The notes under the pieces were generated by a model. That model was not told the DNA's origin, made no database searches, and saw nothing but the letters and a program-made list of their open reading frames with translations. The position numbers and the translations under genes are program-made. 64,000 nt of DNA, taken from Planctomycetota bacterium. GTDB lineage: Bacteria > Planctomycetota > UBA8742 > UBA2392. The stretch spans positions 1 through 64,000 of the forward strand of contig JADLAK010000044.1 in NCBI GenBank assembly GCA_020848275.1, written 5' to 3'. This document shows positions 26,101 to 34,388 of the stretch, piece after piece. Each line of letters begins with the position of its first letter. The first letter of the stretch is position 1.

Positions 26101-29047
26101 CCGACGTCCTTGAGGTCAGGGCCGTGAATGCGCCCGTGCTCGGCGTTCCCGTGCCAATTGCCAGCGGTGCCGCCCAGGTCGCGCCCAGCAATTGCGCCGC
26201 GTTGACGTTGGTCAGATTAACGCCGCTGAGCGTCGGAAGCGCACCGCTGCCGTTGAGCTGGACCAACTGGCTTGCGCCGTTGAAAGTGTTGCCCGCAACC
26301 GTGATTTCACCGCTGACGTCGGGCAGGAAGTAATCCTGCGCCGTCGTCAGCGTGCCGGTCAGGATGCGGCCATAGATGCCGTCGACCGCGCCGTTGTTGT
26401 GGACGTAAATCTCGCCCGCCGTCGGGCTGGCGGTGTCGTCGCCGGCGCTAAGGATCGCCGCCGCAATCGAGCCGCCCACCAGGCTGAGGTTGCCGGTGGT
26501 GATGTTGCCGGCGTCGAGGTCGGTGAGGGCGCTGCCGTCGCCGATGAAGTCGTTGGCGGTAATCGTGGTCGTGGCGTTGATGTCCGCGCCGGTAATCGTG
26601 CCGTCGGTAATGTCGCCGGTGACAACACTTCCCACGAGGTTGAGCTTGCTGTACGCAATCGCCGCGGTGCCGCTGACGTCCGCGTCGACGATCAGCGAGG
26701 TCGACAGGTCACCCGAGGCGTTGTTGTGCACTACGCCGATGGTGCTCAGCGACGTCACCGTCGCGGTGCCCGTGGTCAGGGTGGTAAAGCTGCCCGCGCC
26801 GCCGCCGCCGGTGATATCGCTCAAGAGCGCGAGGGTGCCGTCGTTGTCGGGCAGTTCATAGGTGCGGTCGGCGGTCAAGCCGCCGGTACGGGTAAGGATG
26901 GTTCCGTTGAAGCCGTTGGAGGCCTGGTCGTCCTCGATGACCACCGCACCCGCAATCGGCGTGGCGGTGTCGGTGCCGACAACGAGCGAGCCGTCGGCAA
27001 TCAGGTCCGCCGCAGTGACGGTTCCGCTTGTAACGATGTTAGTCGCGGCATCGAGGTCAGAGCCGAGGATGCTGCCCGTCAGGTTCAGCTTGCTGTAGGC
27101 GATGGCCGCGCCCGCCGCAACGTCAGCGTTGACGATACTGGTCGTCAGGTTGAGCTTGCTGTAAGCAATAGCCGCGGTGCCGCTGATGTCGGCGTTGACG
27201 ATGCTGGTCGTGAGGTTGAGCTTGCTGTAGGCAATCGCCGCCGTCGGGCTGATGTCGGCATCGACGATGCTCGTCGCGAGGTTAAGTTTGCTGTAGGCAA
27301 TGGCAGCCGTCGGGCTGACGTCGGCGTTGACGATGGTGTCGTCAACAAGGTCGGCGCTGACGATGCTGGATGCCAGGTTGAGCTTGCTGTAGGCGATCGC
27401 GGCTGTGCCGCTGATGTCGGCGTTGACGATGCTCGTGGCGAGGTTGAGCTTGCTGTAGGCGATCGCGGCCGTGCCGCTGATGTCGGCGTTGACGATGCTC
27501 GTCGCAAGATTCAGCTTGCTGTAGGCAATCGCGGCAGCCGCGTCGACGTCGGCGTTGACCAGCAGCGAGGTCGACAGCACACCCGCGGCGCTGTTGTGCA
27601 CCACGCCCGCGGTCGCAAGCGAAGTCACCGTGACGTTGGTCGAGGACAGCAGCGCCGCACCCGTGACGTCATTGCCACCCATGGCGATGTCGCCGCTCAT
27701 GGTTCCGCCGGCAAGCAGCAGGTACAGGCCGGTGATGTCGCTGGTCAGCGCCAGGGTGCCCGAGGCGTCGGGCAGGTCGTAGGTGCGGTCGGCCGTCAGC
27801 GCCGCCGCAGTGCGCAGCGTGCCGTCAAAGGTATTGGTGGCCGTGTTGTCATTGATGATGATGCTGCCGCGCGTGGGCGTGGCGGTGTCGTTGCCTAGCG
27901 TGACCGCGCCGACCAGTGTGCTGGTGCTGTTGGCCGTTACGGCGCCGCTGGCGGCAACGGTCGTAAAGGCGCCAGTGTTGGGCGTAACTGCGCCGATGCT
28001 GCCGTTGACGTTGCCCGTCACGTTGCCGGTAAGGTTGGCGCTGACGGTTGTGGCGTTGAAGTTGCCGGTGCCATCGCGGCGCACGATCGCGCCCGCGGTA
28101 TTAGCGCTGGTCGAGGCGTTGGCGAGCACCGCCCCCGTGGCCACGTTGGCGGCGGTCTGGCCGCCGACGGTGGCGACAACAGTCGTGGCCTGCGGGCCGG
28201 TGACGTCACCCGCGAGGTTGCCGGTAAAGGTTGCCGCCGAGCCGCTGACGTTGCCCGTCACGTTGCCGGTGACGTTGCCGACAAGGTTGGCGGTAATGGC
28301 GCCCGCCACAAAGTTGCCCGACGCGTCGCGACGCACGATGGTGCTGAAGGTGTTGGCGCTGGTGGACGCATTGGCAAGCACGGCGCCGGATGCGACGTTG
28401 GCGGCGGTCTGGCCGCCGACGGTGCTGACCACGGTCGCGGCCTGGGTGCCGGTGACATCGCCGACGAGCGCGCCGGTGAATGTCGCCGCCGAGCCGCTGA
28501 TGTTGCCCGTAACGTTGCCCGTCAGGTTGCCCGTGACATTGCCCGTCAGGTCGCCGTTGAAAGTCGTGGCCGTCACCGAGCCGGTGAAGGTTGTGCTGGC
28601 CGAGGCAAGTTGCGCGTAATCGGCGGGCAGCAAGCCGCCAAGGCGGTTGCTGTCGCCGGCCAGGCGCGCGTAATGGGCAAACGAAGTCGAGGTCAGCAGG
28701 TAACGCGGCGCCATTTCGGCGTCGGCCTCGACCGTGACGCCGGCGTAGACCGCGGCGCTGAAGTCAATCGTGCCGGGGAGCGGGGCGGTCTGCCCGATGA
28801 TCACGGAAAATACGCCCGTGGCCGAGGGCGCCAGGGTGAAGGCCTCGGTGTAGAGCGCGACACCGCCGACCGGGCCGCTGTACACGCGCACGGTGATGGT
28901 GACGGCCGTGGTGATCGGCGCGCCGGCGGTGTCGGTCAGGCGGCCCTGGAGGCGGATGCCGTCAAAGCCCTGCGCAGTGAGTGCCCCGGCGAAAATGATT
29001 GCCAGCAGCGAGAGAAACCAGGCGCGCCACGTGTTATTGAGAGTCAT
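23174..29047 (-). CDS. Giant (1957 aa) secreted beta-strand-repeat protein, tail-fibre-like
   Basis: The start is set at ATG 29047 with GGGGAAG upstream and a signal peptide (residues 1-27, ending 'LTAQG'); the longer open frame upstream is spurious. After a domain 'RLQGRLTDTAGAPITTAVTI' common at the start of such proteins, the chain consists of interleaved repeats. These are GNVTGNVTGN hexapeptides, GDVTGTQAATVVSTVGGQTA blocks, AIAYSKLNLATSIVNADI units (22 aa), 'RTYDLPDASGTLALTSDIT' blocks and 'NTFNGASQLVQLNGSG' blocks. The C-terminus is a small unique domain. The composition (Thr, Gly, Val, Asn, Ala) fits beta-helix or trimeric fibre structures at the cell surface. The lipoprotein gene 54 nt upstream is likely cotranscribed. 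Confidence 0.8.
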   Translation of the reverse strand: MTLNNTWRAWFLSLLAIIFAGALTAQGFDGIRLQGRLTDTAGAPITTAVTITVRVYSGPVGGVALYTEAFTLAPSATGVFSVIIGQTAPLPGTIDFSAAVYAGVTVEADAEMAPRYLLTSTSFAHYARLAGDSNRLGGLLPADYAQLASASTTFTGSVTATTFNGDLTGNVTGNLTGNVTGNISGSAATFTGALVGDVTGTQAATVVSTVGGQTAANVASGAVLANASTSANTFSTIVRRDASGNFVAGAITANLVGNVTGNVTGNVSGSAATFTGNLAGDVTGPQATTVVATVGGQTAANVATGAVLANASTSANTAGAIVRRDGTGNFNATTVSANLTGNVTGNVNGSIGAVTPNTGAFTTVAASGAVTANSTSTLVGAVTLGNDTATPTRGSIIINDNTATNTFDGTLRTAAALTADRTYDLPDASGTLALTSDITGLYLLLAGGTMSGDIAMGGNDVTGAALLSSTNVTVTSLATAGVVHNSAAGVLSTSLLVNADVDAAAAIAYSKLNLATSIVNADISGTAAIAYSKLNLATSIVNADISGTAAIAYSKLNLASSIVSADLVDDTIVNADVSPTAAIAYSKLNLATSIVDADISPTAAIAYSKLNLTTSIVNADISGTAAIAYSKLNLTTSIVNADVAAGAAIAYSKLNLTGSILGSDLDAATNIVTSGTVTAADLIADGSLVVGTDTATPIAGAVVIEDDQASNGFNGTILTRTGGLTADRTYELPDNDGTLALLSDITGGGGAGSFTTLTTGTATVTSLSTIGVVHNNASGDLSTSLIVDADVSGTAAIAYSKLNLVGSVVTGDITDGTITGADINATTTITANDFIGDGSALTDLDAGNITTGNLSLVGGSIAAAILSAGDDTASPTAGEIYVHNNGAVDGIYGRILTGTLTTAQDYFLPDVSGEITVAGNTFNGASQLVQLNGSGALPTLSGVNLTNVNAAQLLGATWAAPLAIGTGTPSTGAFTALTSRTSVIAGGGGNNGELWVQAATGAQTIYGSGDAGLLQLGSDAAIPVSGKLFIHDDQASNGNIGTLITRVGGLTNDRTYELQDASGTLAFLSDITGGGAASFTTLSASSTVTFSGLSSLGVVHNSAAGVLSTSLISGADLAGNIAISTTGNIATTGTGTITSANGLTVAGVAAIGGLINTGQDSPVNQGGLIIHDATGGNGNVGQLLTANNLTSTRTYTLPDATGTIALTSDITTALTTLNASNITTGTLNDLRLSSNVTLAGNTFNGASQLVQLNGSGNLVLGTRVNLVPSTGSLTLGNLTGGVGEVRITSGATETVFINGSGGGVIQAFGNIVGGSNTLPGKLSLNDSVGGNEVGVLQTVATLTGTRTYTLPDMDGTFTLQGNTFNGASQLVQLDGTGKLPAIDGSLLTNLPSGGTLVGDVSGAIGSNTVDTVGGATAANIALASAAVATATPNVSGDKLVLRNSFGDFAGNVITAVDLNATSNILVGSGALTTPGLVNVTNNAGTTVVTLSGTTGGVSAISYNSTAGFNSTVSLDDAGGVNGVLITSFTTGSRIILKDNTGDPTFDTLSQSGATTLGSITGGTAATVSITDGTATTITLTGSSGNITAATFTGALTGNASSATTAVSFSGALVGDVSGTQGATVVDAVGGETAANVAAGAVLANAATDANTASTIVRRDAGGDFTAGDVYATSFNGAAGVNSTLSLNDASAVNGVLITAHVTGSRIILKDNTGDPTFDTLSQSGATTLGSITGGTAATVSITNGTATTITLTGSSGNITAATFTGNLTGNVTGNVSSTGLITTTGSITTTAGGTITSAGTLTASGGLSVTGNIAGTGTITGITSITATGLITTTNNITTTGTGTITSAGLITASGGLSVTGNITGVTQATVTELKGAGANKYANKATVVGDASTKIFDLPNSLVTVGSIVVASIESASTGFNYTMFATPIAGNVRIEFNVAPALAENVVVSYIVVNP
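27070..27561 (-). repeat. 66-bp tandem repeats within the giant gene
   Basis: Seven near-identical units encode AIAYSKLNL followed by a variable joint (ATSIVNADISGT or variants), each 22 residues or 66 nt. One unit carries an insertion ('SADLVDDTIV'). An eighth isolated copy lies near 26640. High DNA-level identity between units suggests recent slippage or gene-conversion expansion. The borders are approximate. Confidence 0.8.
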
Positions 29048-29100
29048 GTTCTTCCCCGTGATGATTTCGGTTTGTCCGGCGGTCCTGCGAAATTTTCCGG

Positions 29101-29970
29101 TTACTTGAAGTCGAGCTTGTCGAGCTCGCCCCGTGCCTCGTAAATCTTGAACAGCAATGTCTTGGCGGCTTTTTTGGTGTCGTCCGGCAGGTCCTTCACG
29201 GCCACGACTTCCTTGGCCATCTTCAGGGCCTCGTCGCTGCGCTTGGCGGCCTGCAGCATTCCCGAGTAGCCGATCTTGACCAGGGCCTGCTGCTTGGCAT
29301 CGGCCTTGGTCAGCTCGAGCGCGCGCTTGTAGCACGCCTCGGCCTTTTCAAAGTTGTTCTGGGTCTCTAGCACCCGCGCCAGCGCAAGTTGCTGCTCGGC
29401 GTTGTTCTCATCGGCCTTCATCTGCGCAATCCACTTCTGCGCCTCGGCTTCGTTGCCCAGCACGCGGTAGTGGATGGCGATGCGATCGATGTAGTAGTTA
29501 TGGAGCTCGGGCTTGGTGTTCTGCTTGAAGAGCGTTTCGTATATCCCGAGCGCGCGCTGGTAGGACTTCTCAGCTTCGGCCTTGCGGTTTGCCTTGCGCA
29601 GCGCATCGCCCAAGCCCGTCCAGTTTTCGGCGTCTTCGGTGCCGGTCTGTTTGGCCTGCGTGTTGATCGCCAGTTCGTACAACCGCAGCGCTTCGTCGAT
29701 GTTGTTGAACTGCAGGTGGACTTTGGCCAGCGCGGCAGTCAGTTGGTAGGGATACTTGGCTTCTTTGGGCGGTTCGGGCTCGGGTTTTGCCCCATCTTTC
29801 GTGGGCGCATCCTTGGCCGCGGCATCCTTGGGGGTGCCGGTGTCGTTGACGTTGCCCGCGGGCGTATTCGAATTGTTCGAAACCGACGGATTGCATGCCG
29901 ACAAAATCAGGGTGACTGCGATAACAACAGCACTTGTTAGCGCCTGATTGAGGCGGAGGGATAGCATCAT
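29101..29970 (-). CDS. TPR-repeat lipoprotein
   Basis: The 289-aa protein starts at ATG 29970 (or the adjacent ATG 29967) with AGGA upstream. The signal peptide ends in the lipobox LSAC (Cys about 26). A disordered Asn/Pro/Lys linker (about 27-72) precedes at least four TPR-like helical pairs, for example NNIDEALRLYELAINTQAK and NNFEKAEACYKRALELTKAD. It is probably an outer-membrane or periplasmic scaffold. It leads the cluster lipoprotein - giant fibre - CTERM protein, so a role in assembly or anchoring of the giant protein is an attractive inference. Confidence 0.8.
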   Translation of the reverse strand: MMLSLRLNQALTSAVVIAVTLILSACNPSVSNNSNTPAGNVNDTGTPKDAAAKDAPTKDGAKPEPEPPKEAKYPYQLTAALAKVHLQFNNIDEALRLYELAINTQAKQTGTEDAENWTGLGDALRKANRKAEAEKSYQRALGIYETLFKQNTKPELHNYYIDRIAIHYRVLGNEAEAQKWIAQMKADENNAEQQLALARVLETQNNFEKAEACYKRALELTKADAKQQALVKIGYSGMLQAAKRSDEALKMAKEVVAVKDLPDDTKKAAKTLLFKIYEARGELDKLDFK

Positions 29971-29998
29971 TAGTACATCCTGTAATGAAAGGAGCGAT

Positions 29999-30026
29999 AA
30001 TTTAGTGCGATTTATACTTTGGTCAA
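29999..30026 (-). promoter_or_regulatory. Putative sigma-70 promoter for the TPR lipoprotein/giant fibre cluster
   Basis: On the minus strand TTGACC (30021-30026) and TAAATT (29999-30004) are separated by 16 nt, in an AT-rich island about 30 nt upstream of ATG 29970. It lies in a divergent intergenic region. This is a consensus match only. Confidence 0.45.
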
Positions 30027-30047
30027 CCTTGATGTATTAATTATTTA
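30019..30047 (+). promoter_or_regulatory. Possible promoter for the ABC exporter
   Basis: TTGGTC (30019-30024) and TATTTA (30042-30047) have 17-nt spacing, 30 nt before ATG 30078. It overlaps the divergent promoter on the other strand. The match is weak, and no clear ribosome site precedes the start. Confidence 0.3.
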
Positions 30048-30077
30048 GTGAAGATTCTGACGTGTTAGTACGGCAAA

Positions 30078-31895
30078 ATGCCCGCTGTGGAGACCCTTCG
30101 CTTCCTCTTTAATGAGTACCGCCGCAACGCCCGCTGGATGGTCATCGGCTTCGTGTCGCTGCTGCTGGGGACCCTGTGCCAGGTTGCGGCGCCGGTGTTC
30201 ATCAAACTTGCCATCGACATCCTGCAGGGGCCTGTCGACGCGGCGCGCGAAGGGCCCGTGGGCGCGTTTGCCATGCGGCTGCTAAGCAGTAACGGCAGCG
30301 ACGCCCAAGCCTTCATTAATGAATGCCTGATCTGGACCGGCGGGCTCGCGCTGGTTCTTGGCGTCTTCCAGTTCACCAAGCGCTATTACCTGATCCGCGT
30401 CAGCCGCAAGAGTGAATACGAGCTCAAGAAGCGCATGTACGAACATCTGCAGGACCTGCCGGCGACGTACTTCGACAACACGCGCAGCGGCGGCATCATG
30501 AGCCTGATGACGAGCGACACCGAGGCCGTGCGCATGATGGTCGGCCCGGCATGCATGTATTTGGGCAGCACGTTGCTGATTACGCCCATGGCGCTGGCGA
30601 TCATGTTTTCGCTCAACACCACGCTGACCTGGTTTGCGCTGCTGCCCTTGATTGGGCTGATCGTCTCGACGCTGTGGTTTTCGCCTCGGGTAAGGCGCTT
30701 CTCGGTGCTGGCGCAGGAGGACCTCGAGCAGATCTCGGCCCGCGCGCAGGAGAATTTCGCGGGCACGCGCGTGGTCAAGGCGTTTTCGCGCGAGAACTTT
30801 GAGGTCTCCGAAATGGACGCGCTGGGCGCGCGCTACTTGAAACACAAGCTCGCGGTCTCGCGCAATAACGCCATGTTTGCGGCGTCGATCTGGGTGCTGG
30901 GCGGGCTGGGCGGGCTGGTGGTGCTGTTTTTCGGCGCGCGGGAGATCGCCGCCGGGCGCTTCAGCCAAGGCGACTTCGCCGCCTTCAGCCTCTACAACGT
31001 GCAACTGTACTGGCCGATGATCATGCTGGGCTGGGTGACCATGCTGCTGGTACGGGGTGCGGCCAGCCACAAACGCATCACCGATCTGCTCAACCTGAAA
31101 CCGGACTCCGCCGAAGTGCGCGGCGGCGAAGCTCCTTCCGAGATCAAGGGCCGCATCGAATTTCGCAACGTGACCGTGCGCTACAGCAAGGACGGCCCCC
31201 TCGCGCTCGACAGCGCTTCCTTCATTATTGAGCCCGGGCAGACACTGGCGGTCGTCGGGCCCGTCGGCTGCGGCAAGACCACTGTCGCGAACCTCTTGTT
31301 GCGGCTGGTGAAACCGGACAGCGGCGAGATTTTAGTCGACGGCACACTGCTGGAGGCTTACGACATCAAGGCCTTGCGCCGCTTCTTTGCCTACGTCCCG
31401 CAGGAAAGTTTCCTCTTTAGCGAGACGGTGAAGGACAACATCGCGCTGGGGCTCGACGAAGGCGCGGGACGCGACGAACTCGTAAAAACTGTGGCCGAGG
31501 CTGCTGCGCTGGACGAAGAAATATCGGCCCTGCCCTCGGGCTACGACACGATGTTAGGCGAGCGCGGCGTCAATCTCTCCGGCGGACAGAAGCAACGTGC
31601 GGCGATCGCGCGCGCGCTGGCCAAGCGGCCGCGCGTGCTGGTGCTCGACGATTGCCTGAGCGCCGTCGATACCCAGACCGAAGAACGCATCCTTGGCCGC
31701 CTGAAGCAGGCCTCGCGCGGCCTTACCGTGCTGCTGATCGCCCAGCGCGTCAGCACTGTTTCGCACGCTGACCGCATCATCGTGCTGCAGCGCGGCCGCA
31801 TCGTTCAGCAGGGCACACCCGATGAATTGCGCGACCAGCCGGGCTTGTACGCCGACATGGCCCGCCGCCAGGAACTGGCGGAAGAACTGGCTTAG
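30078..31895 (+). CDS. ABC exporter half-transporter (MsbA/MdlA type)
   Basis: The 605-aa protein has a six-helix exporter membrane domain (about 15-320) fused to an ATPase domain. The ATPase has Walker A GPVGCGKTT, Q-loop YVPQESFLF, signature LSGGQKQR and Walker B VLVLDDCLSAVD. The catalytic Glu after Walker B is replaced by Asp (LDD), as in the degenerate subunit of heterodimeric exporters such as MdlA-type partners. No second half-transporter is adjacent, so it is either homodimeric or pairs with a distant gene. The substrate is unknown (lipid or drug export is typical). Confidence 0.88.
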   Translation: MPAVETLRFLFNEYRRNARWMVIGFVSLLLGTLCQVAAPVFIKLAIDILQGPVDAAREGPVGAFAMRLLSSNGSDAQAFINECLIWTGGLALVLGVFQFTKRYYLIRVSRKSEYELKKRMYEHLQDLPATYFDNTRSGGIMSLMTSDTEAVRMMVGPACMYLGSTLLITPMALAIMFSLNTTLTWFALLPLIGLIVSTLWFSPRVRRFSVLAQEDLEQISARAQENFAGTRVVKAFSRENFEVSEMDALGARYLKHKLAVSRNNAMFAASIWVLGGLGGLVVLFFGAREIAAGRFSQGDFAAFSLYNVQLYWPMIMLGWVTMLLVRGAASHKRITDLLNLKPDSAEVRGGEAPSEIKGRIEFRNVTVRYSKDGPLALDSASFIIEPGQTLAVVGPVGCGKTTVANLLLRLVKPDSGEILVDGTLLEAYDIKALRRFFAYVPQESFLFSETVKDNIALGLDEGAGRDELVKTVAEAAALDEEISALPSGYDTMLGERGVNLSGGQKQRAAIARALAKRPRVLVLDDCLSAVDTQTEERILGRLKQASRGLTVLLIAQRVSTVSHADRIIVLQRGRIVQQGTPDELRDQPGLYADMARRQELAEELA

Positions 31896-31973
31896 AAGCG
31901 CAGCAGTTAGCAACGACCGCTTTTCGCTAACTGCTATCTGCCATCCGCCAGTTGCCCTTGCTAACCTTCCCCC

Positions 31974-32204
31974 ATGCCTACCAACCTGCGAGTCAACGGC
32001 GAAGTAAAGTGGTATGACGCCAAGAAAGGTTACGGTTTCATCCTGCGCGACGGCGCGCCGCAGGTGTTTTTGCATTACAGCGTGCTCAAGCCCGAAGAAG
32101 CCCAGGTCATCAAGCCGGGCGACGTGGTCGAGTTTTCACTCGAACAAACCGACCGCGGCGGCGTCGCCAAAGACGTGCGCCGGGTGTCCAAGAAGAAGCA
32201 TTAG
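31974..32204 (+). CDS. Cold-shock-domain protein
   Basis: The 76-aa protein is a single cold-shock domain. RNP1 is GEVKWYDAKKGYGFI and RNP2 is VFLHYS, followed by 'GDVVEFSLEQTDRGGVAKDV'. It binds single-stranded RNA or DNA as a chaperone. Tyr replaces the common Phe in RNP1. It stands alone and is followed by a strong hairpin shared with the converging gene. Confidence 0.92.
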   Translation: MPTNLRVNGEVKWYDAKKGYGFILRDGAPQVFLHYSVLKPEEAQVIKPGDVVEFSLEQTDRGGVAKDVRRVSKKKH

Positions 32205-32210
32205 GTTTGC

Positions 32211-32283
32211 GTGGCCGGGGCCTCCCGGGCCCAGTTGAATGCTCAATGGCTACCGTGCTGGGCACGGAGGCCCCAGCCACGTT
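32211..32283. terminator. Long inverted repeat between converging genes
   Basis: GTGGCCGGGGCCTCC near 32211 pairs with GGAGGCCCCAGCCAC near 32266-32281 with one mismatch, around a loop that itself contains GGGCCCAG / CTGGGC. It sits exactly between the end of the cold-shock gene and the end of the DUF502 gene, so it is a likely bidirectional terminator. Confidence 0.55.
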
Positions 32284-33265
32284 AGGTTTTTACGTCTTCC
32301 GGCGGGTCGTCGGGCTTCTTCATGGTGCGCGTTTCCATGCGCTCTTTGCGTTCTTCAACCTGCTTATTGATGTCCGCCGTCAGGTTGTAATGCGCTCCCG
32401 AGGCCGGGCGCACGCTCTCGGTAATCGACGTCAACACGCCGCCCGTGACGATGAACTTCATGGCGTCCTCGACGCTCATGTCCAAGCGTTGCACTTCTTC
32501 GACCGGGTAAAGCACCGTGTATCCCGTGACCGGCGCGGGCGTCGTGGGGACGTACACCGTGACGTAGCGTTTCTGCGTGCGCGCCTGCAGGGACTTCAGG
32601 CCTGAGCCTGTTACAAACGCAATCGACCATGCGCCTGCGCGCGGGAACTCCACCGCAACCACGGTCTCGAACTCCAGCGCCTGTTTGTCGTCCGAGAAAA
32701 AGAAATCGACCAGTTGCTTGGCGTGCGGGTACACCGCCTTGATGCCCGGCACCCGGTTAACCGCCCACGTGAACAGGTTGCCCAGCCGCCGCCCGATAAA
32801 ATTGCGCGCTCCAAAACCCAGCAGAACCACCAGCACGAGCCCGATGATCGACGCCAGCAGGTATTCCAGCCACGAGTAAACCGTTACGCGGCCGTTTTCG
32901 TCGTATTCGCGCGGCAGGTTCCACGCGTCCAGCACAGCCTGGTTGAGGCTGCGCCGCCGGCCCAGCGGCGACAGCCCGCGGTATTCGTCCTTGGTCTCGG
33001 ACATTGCCGGCACGCGAGAATACTCGGCGTTCTCGATGCGGATGTCCGGCGGCAACACCTCGCCCTCGCGCAGCGCGCGCGGCGCAAACACCTTCGGCGC
33101 GTCCAGCCCCTTCACGATCAGCACCACCACGTTGGTCGACAGCATGTCCCACACCCACGCGAACAGCGCGATGGTGATGATCGCCGGCAAAACAATCGTC
33201 AGCCCCTTCATGAACGACGTGTAGAGGCGGCTGGGCGGTTTCTTGTTTCTGCCGGATTCGGCCAT
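32282..33265 (-). CDS. DUF502 membrane protein, copy 2 of a tandem pair
   Basis: The 327-aa protein is a DUF502 family member. The first helix carries the signature SFMKGLTIVLPAIITIALFA and 'NVVVLIVKGLDAPK', and a second helix (about 134-155) follows. Then 'RVPGIKAVYPHAKQLVDFFF', 'FPRAGAWSIAFVTGSG' and 'YVPTTPAPVTGYTVLYPVEEV' follow in the usual order. The charged C-terminal tail is variable. It lies 4 nt after its paralogue and is clearly a tandem duplicate. DUF502 proteins are integral membrane proteins of unknown biochemical function. Unlike most, it has about 50 extra residues between the helices. Confidence 0.85.
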   Translation of the reverse strand: MAESGRNKKPPSRLYTSFMKGLTIVLPAIITIALFAWVWDMLSTNVVVLIVKGLDAPKVFAPRALREGEVLPPDIRIENAEYSRVPAMSETKDEYRGLSPLGRRRSLNQAVLDAWNLPREYDENGRVTVYSWLEYLLASIIGLVLVVLLGFGARNFIGRRLGNLFTWAVNRVPGIKAVYPHAKQLVDFFFSDDKQALEFETVVAVEFPRAGAWSIAFVTGSGLKSLQARTQKRYVTVYVPTTPAPVTGYTVLYPVEEVQRLDMSVEDAMKFIVTGGVLTSITESVRPASGAHYNLTADINKQVEERKERMETRTMKKPDDPPEDVKT

Positions 33266-33268
33266 CGG

Positions 33269-34339
33269 TCAGGCCTTTCCCGGGTCGGCGGGCGGGGCGG
33301 GGGGCGTGGTGTCTTTTTCGTGCTGCGCGGTTTCCTTCTCGCGCACGCCGTCTTTGTCCCGCGCGCCCTCCTCCTGCATCATCTTCTTAAGTGAGCGCGT
33401 CTCCAGCCGCACTTTGCGCTCGCGCACCTGTTCGTCCATCTTGTGTGTCAGGTTGTAATGCGCACCCGAGGCCGGGCGCACGAGTTCGCTGGGCGCGGTC
33501 AGCACGCCGCCGGAAATCACGAACTTCATCGCGTCCTCGACGCTCATGTCCAGGCGCACAACCTCCTCGACAGGGTAAAGCACGGTAAAACCCGTCATCG
33601 GCGCGGGCGTCGTGGGAACATAGACGGTTGCATAGCGCTTGCCCGTTTTCTCCTGCAGCGTTTTAAAACCTGAGCCCGTGACAAACCCCAACGACCACGC
33701 GCCTTCCTTGGGGAACTCGACGGTGACCACCGTGTCGAACTCGAGCGGCTGCTTCTCGTCGGAGAAAAAGAAATCGACCAGTTGCTTGGCGTGCGGGTAG
33801 ACGGCCTTGATAAAGGGGGTGCGGTTTACGAACCATTCGAACAACTGCACCAGCCTTCGCCCAAAGAAGTTGCGCGTGCCCCAGCCCAGCAGGACCACCA
33901 GCACCAGGCCGATAATTGACGCCAGCAGGTATTCCATCCACGAATAACTCGTGACGCGGCCCTGGTCGTCGTATTCGCGCGACTGGCTCCAGGCGTCCAG
34001 TACCGCCTGGTTGATGCTGCGCCGCCGTCCCAGCGGCGACAGCCCGCGGTATTCGTCCTTCGTCTCCGCCACTAGCGGGATGCGGCTGTACTCGCCATTG
34101 ACGATGCGGATGTCCGGCGGCAGGACTTCGCCCTCGCGCAGGTCGCGCGGCGCAAAAATCTTGGGCGTGTCGAGCCCCTTGATGATCAGCACTACGACGT
34201 TGGTCGAAAGCAGGCCCCACACCCACGCAAACAGCGCAATGGTGATGATGGCGGGCAGGACAATCGTCAAGCCCTTCATGAACGACCTGGAGAGGGGGCT
34301 GGCGGGTTTGTTCTTGGGAGGCGTGTCAGATTCGGCCAT
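33269..34339 (-). CDS. DUF502 membrane protein, copy 1 of a tandem pair
   Basis: The 356-aa protein is the paralogue of the next gene, with near-identical blocks 'SFMKGLTIVLPAIITIALFA', 'YRGLSPLGRRRSINQAVLDA' and 'PVEEVVRLDMSVEDAMKFV'. It differs mainly in the longer charged tail (about 310-356, Lys/Glu-rich, Pro at the end). The first helix is preceded by a short Pro/Lys cytoplasmic segment. The shared insert around 'EYRGLSPLGRRRS' between helices 1 and 2 is not part of the core DUF502 pattern I know. The function is unknown; co-expression with the copy suggests a heteromer. Confidence 0.85.
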   Translation of the reverse strand: MAESDTPPKNKPASPLSRSFMKGLTIVLPAIITIALFAWVWGLLSTNVVVLIIKGLDTPKIFAPRDLREGEVLPPDIRIVNGEYSRIPLVAETKDEYRGLSPLGRRRSINQAVLDAWSQSREYDDQGRVTSYSWMEYLLASIIGLVLVVLLGWGTRNFFGRRLVQLFEWFVNRTPFIKAVYPHAKQLVDFFFSDEKQPLEFDTVVTVEFPKEGAWSLGFVTGSGFKTLQEKTGKRYATVYVPTTPAPMTGFTVLYPVEEVVRLDMSVEDAMKFVISGGVLTAPSELVRPASGAHYNLTHKMDEQVRERKVRLETRSLKKMMQEEGARDKDGVREKETAQHEKDTTPPAPPADPGKA

Positions 34340-34388
34340 GGGATTTTTCGGTCGCGGAACGCGCTGACTCTAGGCGTCGCAAACGGAA

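Noticed and set aside
27070-27561. Possible CRISPR array (regular 66-bp periodicity)
   Set aside because: Units are contiguous without unique spacers and translate in frame as protein repeats.
26192-27898. 568-aa plus-strand open frame antisense to the giant repeat gene
   Set aside because: Produced by the repetitive, stop-poor complement of the repeats. It has no ribosome site or family motif and an Arg/Gly/Val/Asp-rich shadow composition.
29048-29335. 96-residue N-terminal extension of the giant protein
   Set aside because: Overlaps the TPR lipoprotein gene in another frame; ATG 29047 begins a proper signal peptide with a ribosome site.
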